Positions 25,410-35,215 are shown, counted from the first letter of the stretch. The stretch: 64,000 nt of DNA from JAUUSJ01 sp964439395 (GCA_964439395.1 CAYTNV010000002.1:1-64000); one strand, 5' to 3'. The notes: a model not told the origin generated them from the letters alone. Program-made: numbers and translations.

Positions 25410-25598
25410 TTATACAAATTGATTTTTAGTCTCGTCATAGGTGAAACCAAAATGATTTAATTGATAAGTAATATCTTCTTTGGAAATTTGCATATCTGCA
25501 CAAAGATGATCCAAAGATGGATAAAAATCTCTAAGACGAGTATTGATAAAACTATATAAAATAAATGGGTCTTTTGGTAAAACTTCATTTGGATTCAT
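25410..25598 (-). CDS. DUF4250 domain-containing small protein
   Basis: The 62-residue protein reads LPKDPFILYSFINTRLRD near the start, LDHLCADMQISKED in the middle and ends GFTYDETKNQFV, the pattern of DUF4250, a small family in clostridia and related anaerobes. It may be a helix-turn-helix-like DNA-binding fold, but function is unknown. The ribosome site on the minus strand is AAAGGAG. It stands alone between a shared terminator and a divergent phosphatase gene. Confidence 0.8.
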   Translation of the reverse strand: MNPNEVLPKDPFILYSFINTRLRDFYPSLDHLCADMQISKEDITYQLNHFGFTYDETKNQFV

Positions 25599-25819
25599 AG
25601 TATTCTCCTTTCTTTTGTTAGTTTATTTTTTAATATGTAAGAAATAAAATTTCTGATCTGTCTTGTTTGGCAGTTTTTACAACTGTTCTTGCTATAAGAA
25701 ATAATTGCTGATACAATAAAGAAGGATGTTTTAAGAAAAAGCAAAAATGCAAGAAACACAGTTGAGTTATTCATTATTATATAGGATGAATCTTTTGAGG
25801 TCAAGGAGAAAAGAAAGAA

Positions 25820-26413
25820 ATGGAGATTTATTTTGTAAGACATGGTCAGACAGACTATAATATACTTGGAAAATATTATGGAAGGACAGATGTATTATTA
25901 AATGAAACTGGACAGAAACAAGCGAAGAAAATGGGAAAATTTTTATCTGACATTTCGTTTGATAAAATAATTACTAGTCCTTTAAAAAGAGCGTATGATA
26001 CAGCGAGAATGATAGGAGAGAAAAGAGAGATATTAATAGAAAAAGAAGAATTGCTATGTGAACAAAATTTTGGAATATTTGAAGGGAAGACCTATTTAGA
26101 GCTTCAAATAGAATATCCAGAAGAATTAAAAGCGTGGAATGAAGATTTTTCCAATATAGCTCCTAAAAATGGAGAGAGTTTTAGACAGGTGAGAGAGAGA
26201 GTAGATAAGTTTGTGGAAAAAATTAGAGCACAAAAGGAAGATACTATTTTAATTGTAGCACATAAAGGAACCTTTGGACATTTTTTTGCATCTATGTTAG
26301 GGCTTCCACTGGAAGGATTTTGGAATTTTGTGTTTGAGCAGGGCTGTTATTCTAAGGTTTCTATAGAGGATGGATATGCAATTATAAGAAAAATAAATGA
26401 AAGGATTGGATGA
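25820..26413 (+). CDS. Histidine phosphatase superfamily protein
   Basis: This is a branch 1 histidine phosphatase, the phosphoglycerate mutase/alpha-ribazole phosphatase group. The phospho-accepting motif is FVRHGQTDYN near residue 5. TSPLKRAYDTA contains the second arginine, and VAHKGTF near residue 146 provides the second catalytic histidine. Length 197 is typical. Substrate is not predictable, and no cobalamin genes are nearby to support alpha-ribazole phosphate. It ends eight bases before the most likely rarA start, so the two may be co-transcribed. Confidence 0.88.
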   Translation: MEIYFVRHGQTDYNILGKYYGRTDVLLNETGQKQAKKMGKFLSDISFDKIITSPLKRAYDTARMIGEKREILIEKEELLCEQNFGIFEGKTYLELQIEYPEELKAWNEDFSNIAPKNGESFRQVRERVDKFVEKIRAQKEDTILIVAHKGTFGHFFASMLGLPLEGFWNFVFEQGCYSKVSIEDGYAIIRKINERIG

Positions 26414-26420
26414 AAGAGAG

Positions 26421-27743
26421 ATGGATTTATTTGATTATATGAGAGAAAAGACAATGGAGCAAGAATCTCCTCTGGCAGGTAGAATGCGTCCAGAAACATT
26501 GGATGAAATTGTAGGGCAACAGCATATTATTGGAAAAGATAAATTACTTTACCGTGCCATTAAGGCGGATAAATTAAGCTCTCTTATTTTTTTTGGACCT
26601 CCAGGAACAGGAAAGACAAGTTTAGCAAAAGTAATCGCTAATACAACGAGTGCAATTTTTATACAGATGAATGCTACAACTTCTGGAAAAAAAGAGATGG
26701 AGAAGGCAGTGGATGATGCAAAGAGTAGCTTGGGGATGTATGGAAAAAAGACGATTTTATTTGTGGATGAGATTCACCGCTTTAATAAGGCACAGCAAGA
26801 TTATTTGCTCCCTTTTGTAGAAGATGGGACGATTATTTTAATTGGAGCTACAACAGAAAATCCTTATTTTGAAGTAAATAATGCTCTATTATCTAGGTCG
26901 AATATTTTTGAGTTAAAGCCATTAAACAAAGAAGATATCAAAGCATTGATTGTAAGAGCCATATCAGATGAGAAAAAGGGGATGGGAATTTATGGCGCCA
27001 AGATAGAGGAAGATGCGGTGGAATTTTTAGCGGATATGGCGGAGGGAGATGCTAGAAAGGCATTGAATGCAGTGGAACTAGGAGTTTTAACAACCGAAAA
27101 GTCTGCGGATGGAATAATTCATTTTACGCTGGAAACAGCAGAGGAATGCATACAAAAAAGAGTAATACGATATGAAAAGAATGGAGATAACCATTATGAT
27201 ATTATTTCTGCTTTTATAAAAAGCATGAGAGGTTCTGATCCAGATGCGACAATTTTTTATTTGGCAAAGATGTTAAGGGCGGGAGAGAGTATTTCCTTTA
27301 TTGCGAGAAGAATTGTGATTTGTGCAGCGGAAGATGTAGGTCTTGCTGATTCAAATGCTTTAGTTGTGGCAAATGCAGCGGCGGAGGCTGTGGAGCGTCT
27401 TGGAATGCCAGAGGCTAGAATTCCTCTTGCTCAGGCAGCTCTTTATGTTGCAACTGCTCCAAAAAGTAATGCTGCTTATATGGCGATTAATCGGGCGATG
27501 CAGTATGTGGAGAAAAATCATACGGGTGCTATTCCTGCTTATTTACAAGAAGCAGGATATAAAGGAGCAAGAAGTCTAAACCGAGGAATTGGATATCAGT
27601 ATGCTCATGATTATAAAAATCATTATGTAAAGCAGCAATATCTTCCAGATGATGTACAGGGACAACAGTTTTATATTCCAGGAGAAATTGGGCAGGAAAA
27701 AGAAAAGATAAAATACTTAAAAAAAATATATGAGGAAGCCTAA
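26421..27743 (+). CDS. rarA: Replication-associated recombination protein A (RarA/MgsA)
   Basis: This AAA+ ATPase of the clamp-loader branch acts at stalled replication forks. The Walker A is FFGPPGTGKTSLAK and the Walker B is FVDEIHRFNKAQQD; GATTENPYFEVN is the sensor 1 region, and the C-terminal tetramerisation part has RGSDPDATIFYLAKML and RRIVICAAEDVGLAD. The N-terminus DLFDYMREK and SPLAGRMRPETLDEIVGQ matches family members beginning at this Met. An in-frame ATG at 26397 overlaps the previous gene. Length of about 440 residues is normal. Confidence 0.94.
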   Translation: MDLFDYMREKTMEQESPLAGRMRPETLDEIVGQQHIIGKDKLLYRAIKADKLSSLIFFGPPGTGKTSLAKVIANTTSAIFIQMNATTSGKKEMEKAVDDAKSSLGMYGKKTILFVDEIHRFNKAQQDYLLPFVEDGTIILIGATTENPYFEVNNALLSRSNIFELKPLNKEDIKALIVRAISDEKKGMGIYGAKIEEDAVEFLADMAEGDARKALNAVELGVLTTEKSADGIIHFTLETAEECIQKRVIRYEKNGDNHYDIISAFIKSMRGSDPDATIFYLAKMLRAGESISFIARRIVICAAEDVGLADSNALVVANAAAEAVERLGMPEARIPLAQAALYVATAPKSNAAYMAINRAMQYVEKNHTGAIPAYLQEAGYKGARSLNRGIGYQYAHDYKNHYVKQQYLPDDVQGQQFYIPGEIGQEKEKIKYLKKIYEEA

Positions 27744-27782
27744 TCTACTTGTTTGACAGGGACTTTCATAGTAAAAACTATA

Positions 27783-27811
27783 TTGCCTTTTTAGAGAAAT
27801 GCAGTTACAAT
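27783..27811 (+). promoter_or_regulatory. Promoter of the O-acylation cassette
   Basis: TTGCCT, 17-base spacer, TACAAT, about 55 bases before the SGNH gene. Confidence 0.55.
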
Positions 27812-27865
27812 AGAAAAAGATAGAAATATGTCGGTTAGACTTAGAAAAGTGATGAGGATAAAGAG

Positions 27866-28654
27866 ATGAAAACTGTACAGAGGTATTGGAAAATAATTGT
27901 TATTGTCTGTCTAGGATTGGCGATTATTGCTGGAATCTATCTAAAGATTTCTATGAGCCAGAGAAAGTCAGAACAAGATGCGGTAAAAAACTGTGTAAAA
28001 AAATTGGAAGCTTTGGCTGCGAATAAGGATAATTTAAGTGAGTTAGAAAAGGAAATTCAACAAATGGATGATGCGACTAGAACAACGCGCTCAGTAGAGG
28101 AAATGACAGCCGCAGATAATATTAGCGCATTGAATGTGAGATTTACAGGTGCTGTAGTAGTGGGCGATTCTATTACAGAGGGACTTACTGCCTATAATAT
28201 ATTAGGTCAAGATAAAGTTGTGTATAAGAGGGGGGTAAGTATAAAAAATACTGAATCTCTTCTTCAGACAGCGATAGGATTAAGTCCAGCGAGTATATTT
28301 TTAGCTTTTGGTATGAATGATATAGAAACTTATAAGACTGATATTGATTCTTTTATAGAAGTTTATAAGGAGAAGGTAGAATATGTCAGACAATCTTTGC
28401 CAGATGCAAAGATTTTTGTCAATAGCATACAGCCGGCTACGGCGGCCGTAGTTGCAAAGAGACCAGATTTTTCCAGAGTGCCACAGTATAATGAAGCACT
28501 TGAGAAAATGTGCGAAGAGCTTTCCATAACCTATATTGATAATCAGTATATTTTGGAAGAGCATCCAGAATTTTATGCACAGGATGGAATTCATGTGACA
28601 TCTACATATTATCCAATTTGGTTAGAAAATATGGCAGAAAAGGCAGGAATTTAA
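27866..28654 (+). CDS. Membrane-anchored SGNH/GDSL hydrolase
   Basis: The N-terminus has one membrane helix (IIVIVCLGLAIIAGIYL, about residues 10-28), then a short helical linker. The SGNH domain is extracellular: VVVGDSITEGL holds the nucleophile Ser, AFGMNDI is block III, and QDGIHVTSTYY holds the Asp and His. Such proteins add or remove O-acetyl groups on wall or secreted polysaccharides. It starts a tight group with DUF4358, MBOAT and DHHW genes, whose combination is known from polysaccharide O-acetylation (compare AlgI/AlgJ). Length 262 fits. The stop codon overlaps the next start by one base. Confidence 0.86.
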   Translation: MKTVQRYWKIIVIVCLGLAIIAGIYLKISMSQRKSEQDAVKNCVKKLEALAANKDNLSELEKEIQQMDDATRTTRSVEEMTAADNISALNVRFTGAVVVGDSITEGLTAYNILGQDKVVYKRGVSIKNTESLLQTAIGLSPASIFLAFGMNDIETYKTDIDSFIEVYKEKVEYVRQSLPDAKIFVNSIQPATAAVVAKRPDFSRVPQYNEALEKMCEELSITYIDNQYILEEHPEFYAQDGIHVTSTYYPIWLENMAEKAGI

Positions 28655-29136
28655 TGATGGACCGAAAGATGACAATATTAAAAATCTTAATGCTTTGCTT
28701 TTTATTTGGATTTTTATTTTATTTAAATACGAAGGACAGTACTGCAGATAAGTCAGTGAGTGAGATTGCAAAGCAATTAGAAAAAGGAAAAAATGTGAAT
28801 ACTTTAGTAGAAGGAGATGCTAATTCATTAAAACGCTATTACAGTCTAAATGCAAATGATTATGATGGCTTTGCATTATGGACCTCGGAAAACCCTATGG
28901 ATGTAGACGAGATGATTATTATAAAGGCGAAGTCTGATGAGCAAGTAGATGATTTGGAAGAGAGTATAGAGACGAGAATAAAAACACAAAAACAAAATTT
29001 TGAGGGATACGGAGCTGAACAAACGGCGTTACTTGGAGAGAGTATCGTAGATGTAAAGGGGAAATACATATTTTTTGCCGTGTCTCAAAATGCATCTTCT
29101 TGGGAGACAATATTTTTAAAAAGTATAAAGCGTTAA
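28654..29136 (+). CDS. DUF4358 domain protein
   Basis: The protein of about 160 residues has an N-terminal membrane helix or uncleaved signal (MTILKILMLCFLFGFLFYL), so the rest is extracellular. The DUF4358 pattern is visible: LKRYYSLNANDYDGFALW near residues 55-72, PMDVDEMIIIKAKS, NFEGYGAEQ and VKGKYIFFAVS. Function is unknown, but DUF4358 genes often sit beside MBOAT acyltransferases in clostridia, as here. The start overlaps the SGNH stop (TAATG); a second ATG follows immediately at 28657. Confidence 0.82.
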   Translation: MMDRKMTILKILMLCFLFGFLFYLNTKDSTADKSVSEIAKQLEKGKNVNTLVEGDANSLKRYYSLNANDYDGFALWTSENPMDVDEMIIIKAKSDEQVDDLEESIETRIKTQKQNFEGYGAEQTALLGESIVDVKGKYIFFAVSQNASSWETIFLKSIKR

Positions 29137-29157
29137 GAGTGAGATAAGAGGTAGAAC

Positions 29158-30549
29158 ATGATATTTAGTAGTATATATTTTATATTTATATTTTTGCCAG
29201 TAGTACTTTTATTGTACTTTTTGGTACCATCAATATTGAAAAATACAGTGCTTTTTATTTCAAGTATTTTCTTTTATGCTTGGGGAGAACCCATCTATAT
29301 TATATTGATGCTTTTTAGTATCGTATTTAATTTTATGATGGGAGTAGATATTGATAATCATAGAGAAGATAAGCACTATCAGAAATTAAATCTGATTTTT
29401 ACAATTATTGTAGATTTATTTATTTTGGGATTTTTCAAATATTATGGATTTTTATTGGATACAGTGAATCATGTATTGCATATGAATATTTCGTATAAAC
29501 AGCTGGCGCTTCCAATTGGTATTTCTTTTTATACGTTTCAGACATTATCTTATGTAATTGATGTATATTGGGGAAAGGTGGAAGCACAGAGAAATATGAT
29601 TAATTTTGGGCTCTATGTCAGTATGTTCCCGCAATTGATTGCGGGACCGATTGTCAAATATATTGATATAGAAAAACAGCTAAAAAATAGAAAAATAACA
29701 ATTGTAACAATCGGGCAGGGAATGGAATATTTTATAAAAGGTTTGTCTAAAAAAGTATTACTTGCCAATAATATCGGTGCATTAGCAACGGAGATTAGTT
29801 CCTTATCTGCAAGCAATACATCAAGTCTTACTGCAATTTTAGGGGTAATTGCCTATAGTATGCAGCTTTATTTTGATTTTAGCGGATATTCTGATATGGC
29901 AATTGGACTTGGAAAGATGTTTGGATTTACTTTTATGAAAAATTTTGATTATCCGTATGTGTCAAAGAGTATTACGGAGTTTTGGAGAAGATGGCATATT
30001 TCTCTTGGAAGTTGGTTTAGAGAATATGTATATATTCCACTTGGAGGTAATCGTGTAGAAACTAAAAAACATATTCGTAATATTTTTGTTGTATGGTTTG
30101 CCACAGGACTTTGGCATGGAGCAAGTTGGAATTTTGTTTTATGGGGATTATTTTTTGGAGTATTACTTCTTTTTGAAAAATATTTTTTCTTGGAAAGACT
30201 TCAAAATCTTCCATCTATTGTGACACATATTTACACATTAGTTTGTGTAAATATTAGCTGGATTTTTTTCGAAAATACATCTCTAAGTCAGATTGGACAT
30301 GTATTTAAGATGATTCTTGGAATGGGCAATGGACTTATTGACGTGAGAACTTTATATTATATAAAGACCAATTTGTTTTTATTTTTGCTATGTTTTTTAT
30401 GCTGCAGTCCATTTTTATATCGAATTTTTAAGAAGATAACAGTGAAAAATAGATATATAGGATTGATTATAAATATTAGTCTATTTATAATTAGTACTGC
30501 ATACTTAGTATATGACACTTATAATCCATTTTTATATTTCCGATTCTAG
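29158..30549 (+). CDS. MBOAT family O-acyltransferase, AlgI/DltB-like
   Basis: This membrane-bound O-acyltransferase moves acyl groups across the membrane to a surface polysaccharide. About ten hydrophobic helices run through its 463 residues. Family landmarks are FFYAWGEP near residue 40, PIGISFYTFQTLSYVIDVY, FPQLIAGPIVKY, LYFDFSGYSDMAIG, FWRRWHISLGSWFREYVYIP, and the catalytic-histidine motif GLWHGASWNFVLWG near 320. Its partners in the cluster are the SGNH, DUF4358 and DHHW genes. A DltB role is unlikely because no dltA/dltC-type genes are nearby. Confidence 0.92.
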   Translation: MIFSSIYFIFIFLPVVLLLYFLVPSILKNTVLFISSIFFYAWGEPIYIILMLFSIVFNFMMGVDIDNHREDKHYQKLNLIFTIIVDLFILGFFKYYGFLLDTVNHVLHMNISYKQLALPIGISFYTFQTLSYVIDVYWGKVEAQRNMINFGLYVSMFPQLIAGPIVKYIDIEKQLKNRKITIVTIGQGMEYFIKGLSKKVLLANNIGALATEISSLSASNTSSLTAILGVIAYSMQLYFDFSGYSDMAIGLGKMFGFTFMKNFDYPYVSKSITEFWRRWHISLGSWFREYVYIPLGGNRVETKKHIRNIFVVWFATGLWHGASWNFVLWGLFFGVLLLFEKYFFLERLQNLPSIVTHIYTLVCVNISWIFFENTSLSQIGHVFKMILGMGNGLIDVRTLYYIKTNLFLFLLCFLCCSPFLYRIFKKITVKNRYIGLIINISLFIISTAYLVYDTYNPFLYFRF

Positions 30550-30573
30550 GAAAAGAAAGAGAAGGAAAAGAAA

Positions 30574-31725
30574 ATGAAAAAGAAGAAAAAATCTCTCTTA
30601 TTTTTTAGGGATATGGCAATTGTATTTGTCTTCGTTATTTTTATACTTACAATCTTAAATCTCTTAAAAAAAGATCAGAGTTTTTCAGAATCGGAGAATC
30701 GAATGTTAGCAGAAAAACCAAAGTTTTCTGTGGAGAGATTGATTCAGGGAAAATATACTGATAATTTTGAGACTTATATAAATGATCAATTTATCTTTCG
30801 AGATTTATTTGTAAAAGTAAAGACAACGACGGATTATCTTCTTGGAAAGAGAGAAGAAAATAATGTGTTTTTAGGAAAAAAAGGATATTTAATTGAGAAC
30901 TTTACAGAGCCTAGTTCAGAAAATATGGAGGCGAATGAGAAGGCGATTTTATCTTTTGCAAAAGAGCAAGGTGAAATAAAGCAGTATATGCTTCTTGCGC
31001 CAACTGCAATTTCTATTTTAGATGATTATTTACCTATTTTTGCTAAAGGAAATGATCAAAGAGCGGCCATTAGTAGTTTCCAAACAGCATTAGAGGAAAG
31101 TGGAATAGAGATGATCAATGTTGAGGAGGCATTGACTGAAAATAAAGAAAAAGGTGTTTTTTATAAGACTGATCATCATTGGACAACTTTTGGTGCATAT
31201 ACGGCCTTTGAGGAAGCAGCCAATATTATGAATTTACAGACCGAAACAGTATCTTATGAGGCAAATATAGTGACATATGATTTTCAGGGAACATTATCTG
31301 CAAAAAGTGGCTTTCGAACAGATGAAAAGGAAAAGATAGAGGTATATCTTCCAAAGTCTGGAGGGGTATCTTATGTGGTAAATTATGTTGAGGAGCAAGA
31401 AAAGACTACTACTCTATATAATACAGAAAAATTAGAGGTAAGAGATAAATATGCCATGTTTTTAGATGGAAACCATTCTCAAATTAAAATTCAAACAACC
31501 TCAGAAAGTGGGGAACGTTTGCTTATTTTTAAAGATTCATATGCTAATTGTTTTATACAGTTTTTACTTCCCTACTATAGGGAAATAGTAATTGTAGATC
31601 CGCGATATTATTATGAGGATATTAGAGAATTAATAGAACAAGAGCAGATTAGTCAGATTTTATATTTATACAATGCAAATACATTTTTTGAGGATAATAC
31701 GCTTAGAACAGTAATTGAGTCTTAG
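30574..31725 (+). CDS. DHHW family protein, AlgJ/AlgX-like
   Basis: The protein has a basic start and a membrane helix (MAIVFVFVIFILTILNLL, near residues 14-31), then an extracellular SGNH-like fold. ESENRMLAEKPKF, QFIFRDLF and NVFLGKKGYLIEN match the DHHW/AlgJ family start. YKTDHHWTTFGAY near residue 205 is the naming motif. FKDSYANCFIQFL near 317 contains the Ser-x-x-x segment equivalent to block I. It probably delivers acetyl groups from the MBOAT protein to a polymer outside the membrane. Length 383 is normal. Confidence 0.9.
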   Translation: MKKKKKSLLFFRDMAIVFVFVIFILTILNLLKKDQSFSESENRMLAEKPKFSVERLIQGKYTDNFETYINDQFIFRDLFVKVKTTTDYLLGKREENNVFLGKKGYLIENFTEPSSENMEANEKAILSFAKEQGEIKQYMLLAPTAISILDDYLPIFAKGNDQRAAISSFQTALEESGIEMINVEEALTENKEKGVFYKTDHHWTTFGAYTAFEEAANIMNLQTETVSYEANIVTYDFQGTLSAKSGFRTDEKEKIEVYLPKSGGVSYVVNYVEEQEKTTTLYNTEKLEVRDKYAMFLDGNHSQIKIQTTSESGERLLIFKDSYANCFIQFLLPYYREIVIVDPRYYYEDIRELIEQEQISQILYLYNANTFFEDNTLRTVIES

Positions 31726-31753
31726 AACAGTAAAAAACGAGTGAGGAGATAAA

Positions 31754-32401
31754 ATGAAAATAGACAGTATAATATTTGATTTAGATGGAACTTTATGGAA
31801 TTCTACGAAGACAGTGGCAGGCGCTTGGAATGAAGTGTTTGAGCAGCTAGGAGTACAAAAACAGCTATCGGCAGATGAAGTGTTGAGGGTAATGGGACTT
31901 CAATGGCCTCAGATTGTGGAAACATATTTTTCAGAATATGATGAAGAGATGTTAGAACAAATAAAAACTAGAATTGATAAAAATGAACTTGTGCATATTA
32001 GAAAGCATGGGGCAACGCCGATGCCAGGCATGCTTTCTACAGTACATTTTTTAAAAGAAAAATATCGCTTATTTATTGTGAGCAATTGTCAGGAAGGATA
32101 TGTAGATGCATTTTTAGATTTATTTGATTTATGGGATGATTTTGAGGGCTTTATTTGTGCAGAAGCCACAGGACTTTCAAAAGGAGAAAATAATAAGATG
32201 TTGATTGAAAAATATCATTTAGAAGCTCCAGTTTATGTGGGAGATACAAATGGTGACTTAGAAGCGGCAAAATTTGCCGATATTCCTTTTATTTATGCGC
32301 GTTATGGCTTTGGTAAAATAAATGAAGAAGAAAGTAGAGAAATTCGATGTTTGAATGAGCTAGACCAATTATTAGAATCTATGGTAAATGAGGAAGGATA
32401 A
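31754..32401 (+). CDS. HAD family hydrolase, phosphoglycolate phosphatase-like
   Basis: The HAD motifs are all present: motif I FDLDGTLWNS near residue 8, motif II IVSNCQ near 109, the lysine region GLSKGENNK, and motif III/IV VGDTNGDLEAAKFA near 157. The cap is a helical C1 type. Length 215 fits a soluble phosphatase of the PGP or beta-phosphoglucomutase-like group. It sits between the acylation cassette and a PBP gene, with an eight-base gap to the latter, but its substrate is not predictable. Confidence 0.86.
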   Translation: MKIDSIIFDLDGTLWNSTKTVAGAWNEVFEQLGVQKQLSADEVLRVMGLQWPQIVETYFSEYDEEMLEQIKTRIDKNELVHIRKHGATPMPGMLSTVHFLKEKYRLFIVSNCQEGYVDAFLDLFDLWDDFEGFICAEATGLSKGENNKMLIEKYHLEAPVYVGDTNGDLEAAKFADIPFIYARYGFGKINEEESREIRCLNELDQLLESMVNEEG

Positions 32402-32407
32402 TCAAAA

Positions 32408-35128
32408 ATGAGTAAAGAACCAAATGAAAATTCATCTTGGATGAGAAGAATATTGAATTTTTTAGAAGATGATGGGGAGAATTTGGAAGTTACAAAGGAT
32501 GATAGGGAGAATAAAGCATACGAGGAGAAAGAATATAAAACTTCTAAAAAGAAAAACACTAAAAAGAGAAAAAAAATGTCTGGGGGAAAAAGGGGAGTGC
32601 CAGGCACAAAGAGAACGGCGGGGTCTTCGAGAGATAAGATTGGAAGAAAGAAAAAATCGGGAAGAGGTGAGGGAATTTTCTCAATACTATTTCGGATTAT
32701 TGTTGGGATTATGTTTCTTAGTGTGCTTGCCTTAGGGATTTCTTTTTTAATAAATCCTAGGGAAAAACCTGAAGAAACATTGCAAAGGTATGTAGATTAT
32801 TTAAATGAAAAAGAGTATGAGAAAATGTACGAAATGCTTGCCAATGAGACAAAACAGAATGTCGATAAGGAAACATTTGTTAATCGAAATCAAAGGATTT
32901 ATAAAGGAATCGATGCAACAGATGTAAAAATCGATGTAAAAGAGGTAAATCGTTCTGATAATGGCGAGAGAACGGTGAAATATACTATGTCTATGAGTAC
33001 TTTAGCAGGCGATATTGAATTTGAAAATACAGTCACTTTATTAAAGGGAGAAGAGCGGGACTATGATATCGTTTGGGATGACAGCATGATTTTTCCAGAT
33101 CTGACGGCAGAGGATAAAGTTCATGTGTCGACAGAATCAGCAAAGAGAGGAAGTATTTTAGATCGAAATGATGTCGTGCTTGCACAGGAAGTAACAAGAT
33201 ATAAAGTTATTTTAGATAAATCAAAGCTGAGTGAGAGTGAAAAGGAATCTGTTATTTATAGCATTTCTAATATTACAGGAAAAGAGAGCAGTGAGATAAG
33301 AGAAAAGATAAATGAAGCGGAGGAAGACGAAGAAGTTACTATTGTAAAATTGAGTGAAGATAGAGAGACAGCGAGAAGTCTTTTGGAGGAAATTTCTTGT
33401 ATTACAATTGAGGAGATATCAGAGCGAGTATATCCGTATGGAAAGTATACAGCGCATGTTGTTGGATATATACAAAAAATCACTTCGGAGGAGAGAGAAA
33501 AGCATCAGGGAGAGGGCTATTCTAGTGATAGTTTTATTGGAAAGAGAGGCGCTGAGAGACTTTTTGAATCTAAGATTCGAGCGCAAGATGGACATACAAT
33601 TGAGATTTTAGATTCGAATGGCGACGTAAAATCTCAGATATCTAAGAGTGCAAAGAAAGATGGAGAAGACGTGAAGCTTACGATTGATATTTCTACTCAG
33701 GTAAATGCTTTTTTACAATTTCAAAATGATAAGAGCTGTACAGTTGTAATAAATCCTCATACAGGAGAAGTATTAGCTCTTGCAAGTACACCGACTTATA
33801 ATCCGAATAAATTTATTACAGGATTTACCGAGGAGGAGTGGAAAGAGCTTGACGAGGCTGAGGAAAATCCACTTTATAGTCGATATCAATCTGTTTATTG
33901 TCCAGGATCCTCCTTTAAACCACTTACGGCGGCGATTGGTCTGGATACAGGAGCCTTCACAGCTGATGAAAACTTTGGATATACAGGTACCTCATGGCAA
34001 AAGGATTCAAGCTGGGGGAAACGTACAATTACAACTTTACATGAGTACGGATCTGAGGTTATTTTGAAAAATGCATTAATTTATTCAGATAATATTTATT
34101 TCGCAAGAGCCGCCCTAAAAATTGGAGGAGATACGTTCTTAGAGAAATTAAAAGAGATTGGATTTTATAAGGCATTCGATTTTGATTTTTCTTTGGAAGC
34201 GTCCGTGGCAACGGAAGAAGAAGATGGAAATCTTAATTCAGAATTACAGTTGGCAGATACTGGATATGGGCAGGCACAAGTATTGGTAAATCCAGTTCAT
34301 ATGGCTTCTATTTACAGTGCATTTTTGAATGAGGGAAATATGATAAAGCCATATTTAGAATATAAGGAAGATAAGACCCCGACATATGCAGTAGAAAATG
34401 CATTTACAGCTGAGACAGCCAATATAATAAAAGAAGATTTAATTCAGGTAGTAGAAAATGTAAATGGAACTGCTCACGCTGCAAAAATATATGGAAAGAC
34501 AGTGGGTGGAAAGACTGGAACTGCAGAGCTTAAAATGACGCAGGATGATGAGACTGGAACAGAGCTTGGGTGGTTTGACGCTTTTTCAATGAATCCTTAT
34601 GGAGATGGTTCAGACGATATTTTAGTTATTTCTATGGTAGAAGATGTAAAAGGCAGAGGGGGAAGTGGTTATGTTGTTCCTTGCGTGAGAAATATTTTGG
34701 CGAATTATGGGACAAATGTTGCTAGATACGCCAATGTATACGAGAGTGAAGAAGATGATGAGAAGCAAGAATGGGGTTCTATAAGCTCAACTGTTTATTC
34801 TTATAACACAACTACAGCAGCGACTACAGCTACGCAGCAGAGCACTACAACTTCAACAACAAGTACTTCAAGTGCTACAACTACTACATCAGGTAATTAT
34901 GGAACAAGTACTAGTACTACTTCGACTTCGACAGATAGTACGACAACCGCTTCCACAAGTATTAGCTCGGGTGATTCTACAAGTATTAGCTCGAGTAGTT
35001 CTACAAGTACTACAAATAGCTATGGCAATGATACTTCAAATGGAACTACAAGCATTTCTGATTATGACGACTATAATGAGGAAAGTTCTAGTGAAGAAAA
35101 TTATTACGAAGATTATACATTTGAATAA
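32408..35128 (+). CDS. Class B penicillin-binding protein with NTF2-like N-terminal domain
   Basis: This is a peptidoglycan transpeptidase of the MecA/PBP3 type. A basic cytoplasmic segment of about 85 residues leads to one membrane helix (ILFRIIVGIMFLSVLALGI, about 95-115). Then come an NTF2-like MecA_N domain (ETLQRYVDYLNEKEYEKMYE), a dimerisation region (KRGSILDRNDVVLAQE) and the transpeptidase. Active-site motifs are PGSSFK (Ser501), YSDN (SxN) and GGKTGTAEL (Lys702). The last 110 residues are almost all Ser/Thr with a final acidic stretch. The tail could be an extracellular glycosylated or wall-spanning linker. It is probably co-transcribed with the HAD gene. Confidence 0.92.
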   Translation: MSKEPNENSSWMRRILNFLEDDGENLEVTKDDRENKAYEEKEYKTSKKKNTKKRKKMSGGKRGVPGTKRTAGSSRDKIGRKKKSGRGEGIFSILFRIIVGIMFLSVLALGISFLINPREKPEETLQRYVDYLNEKEYEKMYEMLANETKQNVDKETFVNRNQRIYKGIDATDVKIDVKEVNRSDNGERTVKYTMSMSTLAGDIEFENTVTLLKGEERDYDIVWDDSMIFPDLTAEDKVHVSTESAKRGSILDRNDVVLAQEVTRYKVILDKSKLSESEKESVIYSISNITGKESSEIREKINEAEEDEEVTIVKLSEDRETARSLLEEISCITIEEISERVYPYGKYTAHVVGYIQKITSEEREKHQGEGYSSDSFIGKRGAERLFESKIRAQDGHTIEILDSNGDVKSQISKSAKKDGEDVKLTIDISTQVNAFLQFQNDKSCTVVINPHTGEVLALASTPTYNPNKFITGFTEEEWKELDEAEENPLYSRYQSVYCPGSSFKPLTAAIGLDTGAFTADENFGYTGTSWQKDSSWGKRTITTLHEYGSEVILKNALIYSDNIYFARAALKIGGDTFLEKLKEIGFYKAFDFDFSLEASVATEEEDGNLNSELQLADTGYGQAQVLVNPVHMASIYSAFLNEGNMIKPYLEYKEDKTPTYAVENAFTAETANIIKEDLIQVVENVNGTAHAAKIYGKTVGGKTGTAELKMTQDDETGTELGWFDAFSMNPYGDGSDDILVISMVEDVKGRGGSGYVVPCVRNILANYGTNVARYANVYESEEDDEKQEWGSISSTVYSYNTTTAATTATQQSTTTSTTSTSSATTTTSGNYGTSTSTTSTSTDSTTTASTSISSGDSTSISSSSSTSTTNSYGNDTSNGTTSISDYDDYNEESSSEENYYEDYTFE

Positions 35129-35142
35129 AATGAAAAGTATGG

Positions 35143-35215
35143 ATATATACTTACAGAGCTGCCGCATTTTATGTCCTGTGGACGAAGGAATAGCATAGCT
35201 ATTTCATAAAATATA
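35143..35215 (+). repeat. GTATACC-type short repeat, copy after the PBP gene
   Basis: It reads ATATACTTACAGAGCTGCCG, then TTTTATGTCCTGTGGACGAA, and ends TTTCATAAAATATAGG, aligning along its length with the tandem copies at 25088-25226. Confidence 0.65.
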
